From Parapedobacter defluvii (lineage in GTDB: Bacteria > Bacteroidota > Bacteroidia > Sphingobacteriales > Sphingobacteriaceae), in contig NZ_BMIK01000006.1 in assembly GCF_014642075.1 (NCBI RefSeq), positions 677 to 64,676 of the forward strand: a stretch of 64,000 bases of DNA, in the 5' to 3' direction. The notes beneath the pieces are model-generated. The model ran no database searches. It had not been told where the DNA came from and was given only the letters and a program-made list of their open reading frames with translations. Shown in pieces: positions 26,574-35,096 of the stretch (positions are counted from its first letter, which is position 1; every line of letters begins with the position of its first letter). Made by a program: the position numbers and the translations under genes.

Positions 26574-28100
26574 CTAATGCTTAAAATGCCGTACGCCCGT
26601 AATAACCATCGCTACACCCTTTTTGTTGGCCATGTCTACAGATTCCTGATCGCGGATGGAACCACCGGGTTGCGCAATGGCGGTGATGCCTGCTTCCGCT
26701 GCGATTTCCACACAGTCAGAAAACGGAAAAAAGGCGTCTGACGCAAGTACCGCTCCGTGGAGGTCGAATCCGAATGTCTTTGCCTTTTGAATGGCTTGTT
26801 TCAAGGCGTCCACACGGGATGTCTGGCCCACACCGCTGGCAGACAGCTGGCCGTCTTTGGCCAATACAATGGCATTGGATTTTGTATGTTTCACGATCTT
26901 ATTGGCGAAAAACAGGTCGTTCAATTCCCGTTCTGTAGCTTGCCTATCGGTAGCTGGCCGCATGGCTTCGGGACCTTCGATCACCGCATCTTTATCTTGC
27001 TCAATCACACCATTCAATAACGTTTTGAATTGCTTGGTCGGTAAGCTGATTTGCTTACGTTTAAGCAGGATACGGTTTTTCTTGGATGTCAGGATGCGCA
27101 GTGCCTCTTCGGTGTATGCCGGGGCAATCAGGACTTCAAAAAAAAGTTTATTGATCTCCTGGGCAGTATCCTCACCGATTTCGCCGTTGCAGATGATCAC
27201 CCCGCCGAATGCCGAAACGGGATCACAGGCCAACGCATCCGTCCATGCCAACAGGAGATCGGGCCGGGAAGCTACACCGCATGCATTGGTGTGCTTCAGG
27301 ATGGCAAATGTAGGTTCGTCAAATTCATCAATGAGCGCCACCGCTGCATCTACATCTACCAGGTTATTATAGGAAAGCTCCTTACCGTTAAGTTTATCGA
27401 AAAGATGGTCAAGATTGCCGTAAAAAACACCCTGCTGATGGGGGTTTTCACCATATCGCAGTACCTGTGTACGCTGTTCGCTCTGTTTAAATACAGGTAA
27501 TGGTTCAATTTGGTTGAAATAGTTAAAGATGGCCGTATCGTAATGCGAAGAAACGTTGAAGGCCCGTTTAGCGAAATCACGCCGATGCTCCAAAAACGTA
27601 TAGCCTTCGTTTTCCGTTAGGATATCAGCCAAACGACCGTATTCGTCTTTGGAAGCGACGATGACCACATCATTGAAATTTTTAGCCGCTGCACGGATCA
27701 GCGAAATCCCACCGATATCAATTTTCTCGATGATCTCCTGTTCCGTGGCACCGGAAGCGACCGTTTCCTCGAATGGATAAAGGTCCACAATGACCAGATC
27801 GATCTCCGGTATCCCATATTCTTCCAATTGCTGCTTATCCGATTCAAGCGGCCGGCGTGACAGAATGCCGCCGAATACCTTGGGATGCAGCGTTTTCACA
27901 CGGCCGCCCAGGATGGAAGGGTATCCGGTGAGGTCTTCAACGGGCACCACATCGTGTCCCAGTTCGCGGATAAAAGATTCGGTACCGCCGGTGGAATAGA
28001 AGGTGACACCTTGTTTACTTAATAAGTCAATTAAAGGGGCAAGACCGTCCTTATAGTAGACGGATACCAAAGCATTTTTGATTTTGACGGGTTGGCTCAT
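26574..28100 (-). CDS. purH: Bifunctional AICAR transformylase / IMP cyclohydrolase
   Basis: 508 residues, the standard length. Catalyses the last two steps of IMP synthesis: formylation of AICAR and ring closure. The N-terminal methylglyoxal-synthase-like domain shows the opening KNALVSVYYKDGL and FYSTGGT; the transformylase part contains LKHTNACGVA (the KHxNxCG catalytic motif) and, near the end, FPFSDCVEIAAEAG and QPGGSIRDQE. The neighbour purN supplies an earlier step, and the two genes are on one strand 56 bases apart. Confidence 0.97.
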   Translation of the reverse strand: MSQPVKIKNALVSVYYKDGLAPLIDLLSKQGVTFYSTGGTESFIRELGHDVVPVEDLTGYPSILGGRVKTLHPKVFGGILSRRPLESDKQQLEEYGIPEIDLVIVDLYPFEETVASGATEQEIIEKIDIGGISLIRAAAKNFNDVVIVASKDEYGRLADILTENEGYTFLEHRRDFAKRAFNVSSHYDTAIFNYFNQIEPLPVFKQSEQRTQVLRYGENPHQQGVFYGNLDHLFDKLNGKELSYNNLVDVDAAVALIDEFDEPTFAILKHTNACGVASRPDLLLAWTDALACDPVSAFGGVIICNGEIGEDTAQEINKLFFEVLIAPAYTEEALRILTSKKNRILLKRKQISLPTKQFKTLLNGVIEQDKDAVIEGPEAMRPATDRQATERELNDLFFANKIVKHTKSNAIVLAKDGQLSASGVGQTSRVDALKQAIQKAKTFGFDLHGAVLASDAFFPFSDCVEIAAEAGITAIAQPGGSIRDQESVDMANKKGVAMVITGVRHFKH

Positions 28101-28156
28101 TCGCTATTCAGCTATTTAGTTTATGAGCTGCAAACTTAGATAAATTTGCGGTACCT

Positions 28157-28729
28157 TTACATTTTCTTGAGCAGATTCTCAATTATTTTTGGATAATGTA
28201 AGTGCTCCAATTGTTGTCCTTTGAATTTGATGATTTCCAGCGTGTCGCCGGGTTCGATCCTGAACCGGGCCTGGTAGATGATTTCGCCTTCATCAAAGTG
28301 TTCATTGGCAAAATGAATCGTAATGCCGGACTCTTCTTCCCCCGCATTCAATATCGCTTGGTGCACCCGATCTCCGTACATTCCTTTGCCACCGTAGGCG
28401 GGCAACAGTGCGGGGTGGATGTTGACAATTTTATTGGGGAATTTCCGCAGTAAACTGGCAGGTACCAACCACAGGAAACCAGCCAATACGATCAGGTCGA
28501 TCTTGAGTTTATCAAGGAGCTTGATAATTTCATCGGTTTCGTAAAAATCGTGGCGATCAAACACATGGGTTGGGACTTCGAAATTATCAGCACGCTGCAG
28601 CACATAAGCATCCGGATTATTGCTTAATACCAATGCAACTTCAATCTGATCGTGATACTTGAAGTATTCCATGATTTTTTGGGCGTTTGACCCCGAGCCA
28701 GAAGCAAAGATAGCGATTCGTTTCTTCAC
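28157..28729 (-). CDS. purN: Phosphoribosylglycinamide formyltransferase
   Basis: 190 residues. Transfers a formyl group from 10-formyl-THF to GAR in purine synthesis. The phosphate loop FASGSGSNAQKI, the catalytic INIHPALLPAYGG with its Asn-His pair, and the Asp of HFANEHFDEGEII are all in place. Probably transcribed with purH from the 328-base region upstream of 28730. Confidence 0.96.
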   Translation of the reverse strand: MKKRIAIFASGSGSNAQKIMEYFKYHDQIEVALVLSNNPDAYVLQRADNFEVPTHVFDRHDFYETDEIIKLLDKLKIDLIVLAGFLWLVPASLLRKFPNKIVNIHPALLPAYGGKGMYGDRVHQAILNAGEEESGITIHFANEHFDEGEIIYQARFRIEPGDTLEIIKFKGQQLEHLHYPKIIENLLKKM

Positions 28730-29057
28730 GTTATTTTAATGAGCTTGCAGATGCATTTTGTTGATTGCATCCAAATTTAATGAATTACCTGAATAAATCC
28801 AATCCCATGTGTCAGCGCCGGCAAAAATAGGTTTTCTATTAGATCGGACCAAGAGGGCTCACTCTGAACGGTCGGTTTGAATGGGTTCTTATATTGGAAT
28901 TGTGACAGTTTATTTTTGCTTTTGTTAATACAATTTCGTAAAAAAAGCAATTTTATTGAAAAAATGATTAAAATATATATATATTGTTGCGAATATCAAT
29001 ATTTTATTTGTTACTTTGCAAACTTATAGTTATAACGAATATTTAACTGTTTAATTT
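28730..29057. other. Intergenic region between purN and asnB
   Basis: 328 bases with no gene. It must hold two divergent promoters. The half near asnB is very A/T-rich (ATATATATAT at about 28975-28985) and carries the asnB promoter candidate listed separately. The purN half shows only a weak 6-bp dyad (GATGCA...TGCATC near 28751-28771). I found no recognisable riboswitch or small RNA. Confidence 0.5.
28984..29018 (+). promoter_or_regulatory. Probable asnB promoter
   Basis: TTGTTG at 28984-28989 and TACTTTG at 29012-29018 are close to the Bacteroidota -33/-7 elements with a 22-base spacer; the -7 box has one base fewer than TAnnTTTG. It lies 39 bases before the ATG. Confidence 0.45.
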
Positions 29058-30746
29058 ATGTGTGGAATCATTGGTGCTTTTGACTTAAAATCCAAGTCAG
29101 AAGAATTGCGCCCCCAGGTGTTGAAGATGTCGAAAAAAATTCGGCATCGTGGGCCGGATTGGTCGGGCATATATAGCTCTGAAAGAGCTATATTGGCGCA
29201 TGAACGTTTAGCAATTGTTGATCCGAAATCTGGCCAGCAGCCGTTGTATAGTCCAAATCGAAATGTGGTGCTGGCAGTAAATGGTGAAATCTATAATCAT
29301 CAGCAATTGCGGAATGAACTGTCCAATTATGCGTTCTCCACACAGTGCGATAGCGAGGTGATTCTGGCATTGTATGAGCAGAAAGGGCCGGGTTTCATTG
29401 AAGATCTGAATGGTATCTTTGCCTTTGCATTATATGATGCCGAACAGGACACTTACCTGATTGCCCGTGATCACATCGGAATCATTCCCTTGTATATCGG
29501 ATGGGATGACCAGGGAACGTTCTTTGTTGCTTCTGAATTGAAAGCATTGGAAGGGTATTGCAGCCGGATCGAAACGTTTCCTCCGGGACACTACCTATAT
29601 AGTAAGGAAGGCAATACACCACGTAAGTGGTATAACCGGGATTGGGAGCAATATGAAAATGTGAAAGATAATGTGACCGATATAAATGCATTGCGCAAGG
29701 CATTGGAAGATGCCGTACACCGGCAGTTGATGTCGGATGTACCTTATGGTGTATTGCTATCGGGCGGGTTGGATTCGTCGGTGATCGCTGCGGTTACGAA
29801 GAAATTTGCATCCCGTCGCATTGAATCCAACGATCAGGAAAAAGCGTGGTATCCGCGGCTGCATTCGTTTGCTGTCGGGCTGAAAGGTTCTCCTGATCTG
29901 ATTGCTGCAAAAAAGGCTGCCGACCATATCGGTACCATCCATCACGAAATCAATTTCACCATTCAGGAAGGGCTTGATGCCATACGCGACGTTATTTATC
30001 ACCTGGAAACTTACGATGTAACCACCATCCGTGCATCCACTCCGATGTACCTTCTTGCCCGCGTGATCAAATCCATGGGTATAAAAATGGTGCTTTCGGG
30101 TGAAGGTTCAGACGAGTTATTCGGCGGGTATCTTTATTTCCATAAAGCGCCCAATGCACGCGAGTTTCATGAAGAGACTGTACGTAAGCTGAGCAAGTTG
30201 CATTTGTATGACTGCCTGCGGGCCAACAAGTCGTTGGCTGCGTGGGGAGTGGAAGGACGCGTTCCTTTTTTGGACAAAGAATTCATTGACGTTGCCATGC
30301 GGATAAACCCCGAGGATAAAATGATCCGGGAGGGACGGATGGAGAAATGGGTGGTCCGCAAGGCTTTTGAAGATTACCTGCCGGAGAGTATCGCATGGCG
30401 CCAGAAAGAGCAATTTTCGGATGGCGTAGGCTACAGTTGGATCGATACGCTGAAGGAGCAGGCAGCGCTGCGCGTGAGTGACGAGGAGCTCGCTGCAGCT
30501 GCGGAGCGTTTCCCGATAAATCCTCCACAGAATAAAGAAGAGTATTTATACCGGTCGATATTTACGGAGCATTTTCCATCGGTTGCTGCTGCATTAACGG
30601 TGCCCTCGGTCAAATCAGTAGCCTGTAGTACACCGGAAGCACTGGCTTGGGACGCTTCGTTCCAGAATCTGAACGATCCATCCGGACGTGCGGTAGCCAG
30701 TGTGCACAACGAAAGTTACGAGAAGACAGTTGTTGGTGTTAATTGA
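29058..30746 (+). CDS. asnB: Glutamine-hydrolysing asparagine synthase B
   Basis: 562 residues. Makes asparagine from aspartate, ATP and glutamine. The Ntn glutaminase begins MCGIIGAFD, so Cys2 becomes the N-terminal nucleophile; RHRGPDWSG, the VNGEIYNHQ motif and CDSEVILALYE follow. The synthetase domain has the PP-loop LLSGGLDSSVIAA near residue 235 and SGEGSDELFGGY. All catalytic elements are present and the length matches AsnB of Escherichia coli (554). Its transcript ends in a large inverted repeat. Confidence 0.97.
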   Translation: MCGIIGAFDLKSKSEELRPQVLKMSKKIRHRGPDWSGIYSSERAILAHERLAIVDPKSGQQPLYSPNRNVVLAVNGEIYNHQQLRNELSNYAFSTQCDSEVILALYEQKGPGFIEDLNGIFAFALYDAEQDTYLIARDHIGIIPLYIGWDDQGTFFVASELKALEGYCSRIETFPPGHYLYSKEGNTPRKWYNRDWEQYENVKDNVTDINALRKALEDAVHRQLMSDVPYGVLLSGGLDSSVIAAVTKKFASRRIESNDQEKAWYPRLHSFAVGLKGSPDLIAAKKAADHIGTIHHEINFTIQEGLDAIRDVIYHLETYDVTTIRASTPMYLLARVIKSMGIKMVLSGEGSDELFGGYLYFHKAPNAREFHEETVRKLSKLHLYDCLRANKSLAAWGVEGRVPFLDKEFIDVAMRINPEDKMIREGRMEKWVVRKAFEDYLPESIAWRQKEQFSDGVGYSWIDTLKEQAALRVSDEELAAAAERFPINPPQNKEEYLYRSIFTEHFPSVAAALTVPSVKSVACSTPEALAWDASFQNLNDPSGRAVASVHNESYEKTVVGVN

Positions 30747-30809
30747 AAGTTGAAAGTTGATAATTGACAGTGATCGTTGGCGATTAATTGTCAATTATCA
30801 ACTTTCAAC
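30743..30809. terminator. 21-bp perfect inverted repeat, likely two-way terminator
   Basis: 30749-30769 and 30789-30809 are perfectly complementary over 21 bases around a 19-base loop. The left arm is built of heptamers (TTGAAAG, TTGAAAG, TTGATAA, TTGACAG from 30743). It fills the 72-base gap between the converging asnB and DUF1080 genes, a natural place for a bidirectional terminator, though it lacks a long T-run. It also belongs to the heptamer repeat family seen at 45250 and 48667. Confidence 0.7.
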
Positions 30810-30818
30810 TATTAATTG

Positions 30819-31562
30819 TTACAAAGGTCTGATCCAGACGTTCCGGAAGCTGACCGGATTTCCATGGTCCTGCAACGCGATCGGTCCGGGTCCATGGGCT
30901 TTGTATTTCGGAATTCCGATGAATTCGGTCGGCCCGTCCAGTTCGACGTTATTTTGTACTAACACGCCATTGTGCAGAATAGTTACCCGAGCTTTGCTGA
31001 TCAAGATACCATCTGCATTGAACCGGGGAGCCGTCCAGATGATGTCATACGTTTGCCATTCGCCGGGAGCTTTGGTTGCATTTACCAACGGGATGCGTTG
31101 TTTATAGAGGCTGGCTGCCTGACCGTTAGAATACGTGCGGTTGTTGTAGCTGTCCAATACCTGTACTTCATACAACCCCTGCATAAAGATACCGCTGTTG
31201 CCTCTGCCTTGTCCTTCGCCGACGATCTTGGTAGGGCTTTTCCACTCCACGTGCAATTGGTAATCCGAAAATTTCTGCTTGGTCTGTATTCCACCTTTAC
31301 CCGGGGCTACCGTAAACGCACCATCGGCCACTTCCCATTCAGCAGGAGAGGAACCATCCTTTTCACTGACCCACTGATCCAGCGATGTGCCGTCAAACAG
31401 CACGATGGCATCTGAAGGTGCTTTATCCGGGGCTGTGGTTACCATCCGTGGTTCTGGTTCCCAAACTTCTGTTTCTTCAGGCTTCATTTTGTTTTGTTGT
31501 GCAAGAGCTGGAATCACCAGTAACGTGACTACCCCAGCTGAAATAAACGATTTAATATTCAT
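30819..31562 (-). CDS. Exported DUF1080 (3-keto-disaccharide hydrolase/LamG-like) protein
   Basis: 247 residues with a signal peptide (FISAGVVTLLVIPALAQ). The DUF1080 signature IVLFDGTSLDQWVSEKDG, then FSDYQLHVEWKSP, GNSGIFMQGLYEVQVLDSY and the closing NPVSFRNVWIRPL are clear. The fold is a concanavalin-like jelly roll; some relatives cleave 3-keto-glycosides or glucosinolate-like sugars. The gene is alone and its substrate cannot be told. Confidence 0.9.
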   Translation of the reverse strand: MNIKSFISAGVVTLLVIPALAQQNKMKPEETEVWEPEPRMVTTAPDKAPSDAIVLFDGTSLDQWVSEKDGSSPAEWEVADGAFTVAPGKGGIQTKQKFSDYQLHVEWKSPTKIVGEGQGRGNSGIFMQGLYEVQVLDSYNNRTYSNGQAASLYKQRIPLVNATKAPGEWQTYDIIWTAPRFNADGILISKARVTILHNGVLVQNNVELDGPTEFIGIPKYKAHGPGPIALQDHGNPVSFRNVWIRPL

Positions 31563-31766
31563 ATTGCTATTTTAATTGTTAGACTAACTCATAACGATTA
31601 CCCACCTGGAAGCATGCTGATCAATTCGTTCAATAAGTAATTATCGGTCGCGCAGAATGGGCTCATCTATTCGTGCCAGTTGGCATACAAGTATAGGTAT
31701 AAAAAATGGTTTTAGTTGAGTTTAATGCCCGTTTCCCATCAAAACAATTGAGTTCCAAATTAAAAA

Positions 31767-31784
31767 ATACTCAAAAGTGAGTAT
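31767..31784. promoter_or_regulatory. Perfect dyad upstream of the PAS-LuxR regulator, possible operator
   Basis: ATACTCA-AAAG-TGAGTAT is a perfect 7-bp inverted repeat with a 4-base centre, 40 bases before the ATG and overlapping a -7-like TATCTTTTG (31782-31790). Position and symmetry suit a binding site for a dimeric regulator, most simply the adjacent LuxR-type protein. Confidence 0.5.
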
Positions 31785-31824
31785 CTTTTGCTATCATTGG
31801 ACCGAATTGCTTACACATAGACCG

Positions 31825-32529
31825 ATGAACGACTTTTTACCTGCCGATTTCAATTGCAGCAATGGAGTATATCAGATCGCTATGCGAAAGATAGCTGAAT
31901 TGAATGCATTGGCTGACGAGTTGCCTGTTTTTATTATCCATGATGTACGGGACTTTTCCGTTGTATACCTATCGCCAAAAGGAACCCAGCAATTGGGGGT
32001 AACGTTAAAGGACGTGAGGCAGATGGGGGGAAATTACTATGCGAATTTTTTTAACACTGCAGACGTTGAGTTTTATGTGCCCAAATGTATGGCTGCCCTG
32101 CGGGATCCGAAACAACCGGCCCAGTGGTTTTCATTTTTCCAACAGGTAACGACGGCTGAGGATGGCGGGTTTGAATGGTATTTAAGTGCATCACGCCCCT
32201 TTGTTTACGATGAAGAAGGGAATCCGTTACTTTCACTGACATTTGCGCTGCAACTGGATCCCAATCACCATCTTGCTGAAAAGGCAGGACGTCTGATGGC
32301 CGAAAATCTGATGCTGAAAGATAATTATCAACGGTTCGCGTCGCTTACGAAGCGGGAAAAACAGCTGTTGAAATACATTGCAGCCGGAGACACCGCCGAA
32401 AAAATATGCGGCCAGTTCTTCATTTCAGATAAGACACTCAAAACCCACCGGAGAAATATCAAGAAAAAATTAGGGGCCAAAACACACTATGATCTCATCA
32501 GATTCGCGCAGGCGTTTAATCTGGTATAG
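31825..32529 (+). CDS. PAS-like domain LuxR-family transcriptional regulator
   Basis: 234 residues from the ATG at 31825; a GTG at 31777 would add 16 residues and overlap the dyad, so it is less likely. The N-terminal half looks like a PAS sensor (LPVFIIHDVRDFSVVYLSP, GFEWYLSASRPFVYDEEGNP), the C-terminal part is a LuxR HTH (SLTKREKQLLKYIAAGDTAEKI, FISDKTLKTHRRNIKKKLGA). No receiver or phosphorylation site is present. Such PAS-HTH proteins sense a small molecule or redox state. Followed 58 bases later by folB. Confidence 0.87.
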   Translation: MNDFLPADFNCSNGVYQIAMRKIAELNALADELPVFIIHDVRDFSVVYLSPKGTQQLGVTLKDVRQMGGNYYANFFNTADVEFYVPKCMAALRDPKQPAQWFSFFQQVTTAEDGGFEWYLSASRPFVYDEEGNPLLSLTFALQLDPNHHLAEKAGRLMAENLMLKDNYQRFASLTKREKQLLKYIAAGDTAEKICGQFFISDKTLKTHRRNIKKKLGAKTHYDLIRFAQAFNLV

Positions 32530-32587
32530 CGGTGGGAGCTATTGATCGGATTTGCAAAGGCAACGGTTTTGGTGTAGGTTTGCGTGC

Positions 32588-32953
32588 ATGGGAAATATCA
32601 GGCAAACAGTGGCGCTTGCTGATTTACGCTTCTTTGCTTTTCACGGCTACTATCCGGAAGAGCAGGTGCTCGGCAACGAATTTACGGTGGATATGTGTGT
32701 GAAATTCGACAAACCTCGGGATGCCGGGGATGAATTGCATGATACGGTCAATTATGAGGTGCTGTATGATCTTGCCAGAACAGAAATGCAGCAGCCGCGA
32801 AAGCTGTTGGAAACCGTAGCCGAGTCCATCCTAACCCGTATTCAGGCCGATTTTCCGTTTGTGTCGGAAATCGAAATAAGCATCTGTAAGAAACATCCTC
32901 CTTTTGGTGGTGACCGTGCAAATGCTACCGTGTCCTTGTGCTGGAAACGATAA
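32588..32953 (+). CDS. folB: Dihydroneopterin aldolase
   Basis: 121 residues from the ATG at 32588 (an ATG at 32552 would add 12 atypical residues). Catalyses the aldol cleavage of dihydroneopterin in folate synthesis. The opening VALADLRFFAFHGYYPEEQVLGN, the DTVNYEVLYDLA strand, LLETVAESIL and the catalytic-lysine region ISICKKHPPFGG fit the family and the usual length of about 120. Confidence 0.94.
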   Translation: MGNIRQTVALADLRFFAFHGYYPEEQVLGNEFTVDMCVKFDKPRDAGDELHDTVNYEVLYDLARTEMQQPRKLLETVAESILTRIQADFPFVSEIEISICKKHPPFGGDRANATVSLCWKR

Positions 32954-33084
32954 TTAAGACAATATGTCATTTATTTTTTGAATTTAAATGCCAAAAAGTC
33001 ATTAAAACAATTTTTTTCTCCATTGGTATATATTTTGGAAACCACTTACCAAAGTTGATTTAAAAATTATAGGAGGATTATAAA

Positions 33085-33522
33085 ATGACATTGGTAAAAT
33101 TTCAAGGAAACAAAAACAGAGGGGTAGACAACTGGGTAAATGACTTTTTCAGCCCTATTTTTAACGACTCATTTTTGTCGGACCGGTTTATCTCCCGTGT
33201 ACCCGCGGTGAATGTAGCGGAAACCAGTGATGCCTATCACATCGAACTGGCAGCACCTGGATTGGAAAAAGGGGATTTCAAGATCAATGTGGACGGTGAT
33301 GTGCTGACCATCTCCGGAGAGAAAAAAGTTGAAAATACCGATGAAGGTAAAAAATACAGTAAACGTGAATACAGTTATTCATCGTTTACACGCTCGTTTA
33401 CCTTGCCGGATAGCATTGACCACAGCAGCATCAATGCCAACTACAAAGACGGCGTACTGAAAGTTTCCGTTGGCAAGAAGGAAGAAGCAAAGGTCGCTTC
33501 CCGTTTAATTGAGGTACAGTAA
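33085..33522 (+). CDS. Hsp20/alpha-crystallin small heat shock protein
   Basis: 145 residues. ATP-independent holdase that binds unfolding proteins. The alpha-crystallin domain runs from about residue 38 (VPAVNVAETSDAYHIELAAPGL) to the strand ANYKDGVLKVSVGK, and includes the conserved LTISGEKKVE. A strong ribosome-binding site, AGGAGG at 33071-33076, lies 8 bases before the ATG. No CIRCE element was seen. A good terminator follows. Confidence 0.95.
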   Translation: MTLVKFQGNKNRGVDNWVNDFFSPIFNDSFLSDRFISRVPAVNVAETSDAYHIELAAPGLEKGDFKINVDGDVLTISGEKKVENTDEGKKYSKREYSYSSFTRSFTLPDSIDHSSINANYKDGVLKVSVGKKEEAKVASRLIEVQ

Positions 33523-33560
33523 ACAGGTTTTGTGCGTAGGATAATGGAAGGGTAACTTTC

Positions 33561-33595
33561 AGCCCGTAAGGCTACAAAGCCTTGCGGGCTTTTTT
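33561..33595 (+). terminator. Rho-independent terminator after the Hsp20 gene
   Basis: 12-bp stem AGCCCGTAAGGC (33561-33572) with GCCTTGCGGGCT (33579-33590, one G-T pair), 6-base loop, then TTTTT. It ends three bases before the stop codon of the converging thioesterase gene. Confidence 0.93.
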
Positions 33596-33597
33596 GT

Positions 33598-34044
33598 TTA
33601 GCCATTGATTTCCTCGAAGTCGTCACTTTTGGGTAGGTGGGAAACAATGGATTGCCATTCCGCGGGTAAGACCGTTAACTTGCGTTTCTCGATATCCATC
33701 CAGGCTCCGTCTACGGTTACAACCGCACATTTGGTGCCGTCCGACCGGTAAATCTCATGCCGGAACGAAAAACGGGAATTTACCGTGTTATACCGGGTCA
33801 TCACTACCGTCACCTTGACAAAATCGTTGAGGTGTATTTCGCGTAGATAGACCAATTCTTCACGGAAGAGTACCGGTCCGATGTTGATTTCAGCAATTTT
33901 ATCCAAAGAGAGCCCCATTTCTTTCAGCATGTTGCTCCTCGCCTGCGCACACAGGTCGGCATATGCCGAATGGCGTAGGTGCCGGTTGGCATCAATCTGT
34001 GCCCAAATAATCTGTCCCTCGTAAAAAATATGTTCTTCCATCAT
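33598..34044 (-). CDS. Hotdog-fold acyl-CoA thioesterase
   Basis: 148 residues with the paired ATGs at 34044/34041; a start at 34104 would run into the divergent promoter region. The family motifs are IWAQIDANRHLRHSAYADLCAQAR (here D and the HLR replace the DxNxH catalytic set common in 4HBT enzymes), followed by LFREELVYLREIHLNDFV and the strand RFSFRHEIYRSDG. Hydrolyses acyl-CoA thioesters. Divergent from the DNA repair cassette with 59 bases between starts. Confidence 0.87.
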   Translation of the reverse strand: MMEEHIFYEGQIIWAQIDANRHLRHSAYADLCAQARSNMLKEMGLSLDKIAEINIGPVLFREELVYLREIHLNDFVKVTVVMTRYNTVNSRFSFRHEIYRSDGTKCAVVTVDGAWMDIEKRKLTVLPAEWQSIVSHLPKSDDFEEING

Positions 34045-34103
34045 CCAAACATAATAATAAAATGCGGAAACCAAGATGCGCATTTTTTGTTTAAGAGGGA
34101 ACA

Positions 34104-35096
34104 ATGCTGAAATTCACCAAGCAAGGAATTTATTGCCCCAGGGCCGATGTATACATCGATCCGTGGGAACCTGTGCAGAATGCTATTGTGACCCATGGCC
34201 ACAGCGATCACGCCCGGTGGGGAATGGGGAAGTATCTTTGCCATATTCACACCGTCCCTGTGCTGCGATTGAGACTGGGAGCGGACATCGCCATCCAGGG
34301 ATTGGAATATGGGGAAGCGGTACATAGGAATGGCGTGCGCATCAGCTTGCATCCTGCCGGGCATATCATTGGTTCTGCCCAGGTGAGGTTGGAATACAAA
34401 GGGGAGGTATGGGTAGTTTCAGGTGACTATAAGCTGGTTCATGATGGAGTCAGTGTTCCATTTGAAGCACTGCGCTGTCACCATTTCGTCACGGAGTCTA
34501 CGTTTGCACTGCCCGTGTACCGTTTTCCGGATCCCACCCTTGTTTTTTCAGAAATTAATCGATGGTGGGCGCAAAATGCCGCGGAAGGTTTTAACACGGT
34601 CCTATTAGCCTATGCGTTGGGCAAATCACAAACCATCCTGCAACACCTGGAGACTGAAACGGGACGGGTTTTTCTACACGGTGCCGTTGCCAATGTGAAT
34701 GCAGCGCTGGAGGGAATGGGCTATCAATTTCCGGGCGAACGCATTGCCACTGAAACCGATCGCAGCAGCTTGAAAGGTGCCATCGTTGTGGCTCCGCCTT
34801 CTGCCCTGGGTTCTCCCTGGTTGAGAAGATTCTCGCCGTACCGGATTGCATCGTGCAGTGGCTGGATGCAGCTTCGGGGTGCCCGTAGGCGACGGGGTGT
34901 GGACCGTGGCTTTGTACTGTCAGACCATGCCGACTGGGAACAGCTGAATCAAGCCGTGTCCGCCACCGCTGCCGAAACGGTCTATGTAACCCATGGCTAT
35001 GAAGCACCCTTTGCGCGATGGCTGCGTGAACATAAAGACCTGCAGGCGCACGAGGTGCACTTGCAGGGCGCGGAGGTAATGGAGGATGACCTATGA
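34104..35096 (+). CDS. Ligase-associated DNA exonuclease (metallo-beta-lactamase fold)
   Basis: 330 residues. Related to the mRNA-3'-end-processing/SNM1-like nucleases. The metal motif VTHGHSDHARWG (HxHxDH) is at about residue 32, further ligands in LHPAGHIIGSAQV, and VSGDYK and the late VLSDHADWEQL complete the site. First gene of the conserved four-gene ligase-associated DNA damage response cassette; its stop overlaps the ligase start by 4 bases (ATGA). Confidence 0.93.
   Translation: MLKFTKQGIYCPRADVYIDPWEPVQNAIVTHGHSDHARWGMGKYLCHIHTVPVLRLRLGADIAIQGLEYGEAVHRNGVRISLHPAGHIIGSAQVRLEYKGEVWVVSGDYKLVHDGVSVPFEALRCHHFVTESTFALPVYRFPDPTLVFSEINRWWAQNAAEGFNTVLLAYALGKSQTILQHLETETGRVFLHGAVANVNAALEGMGYQFPGERIATETDRSSLKGAIVVAPPSALGSPWLRRFSPYRIASCSGWMQLRGARRRRGVDRGFVLSDHADWEQLNQAVSATAAETVYVTHGYEAPFARWLREHKDLQAHEVHLQGAEVMEDDL

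Noticed and set aside
25782-26741. 319-residue plus-strand frame over DUF72 and purH
   Set aside because: Antisense to two genes with strong family motifs.
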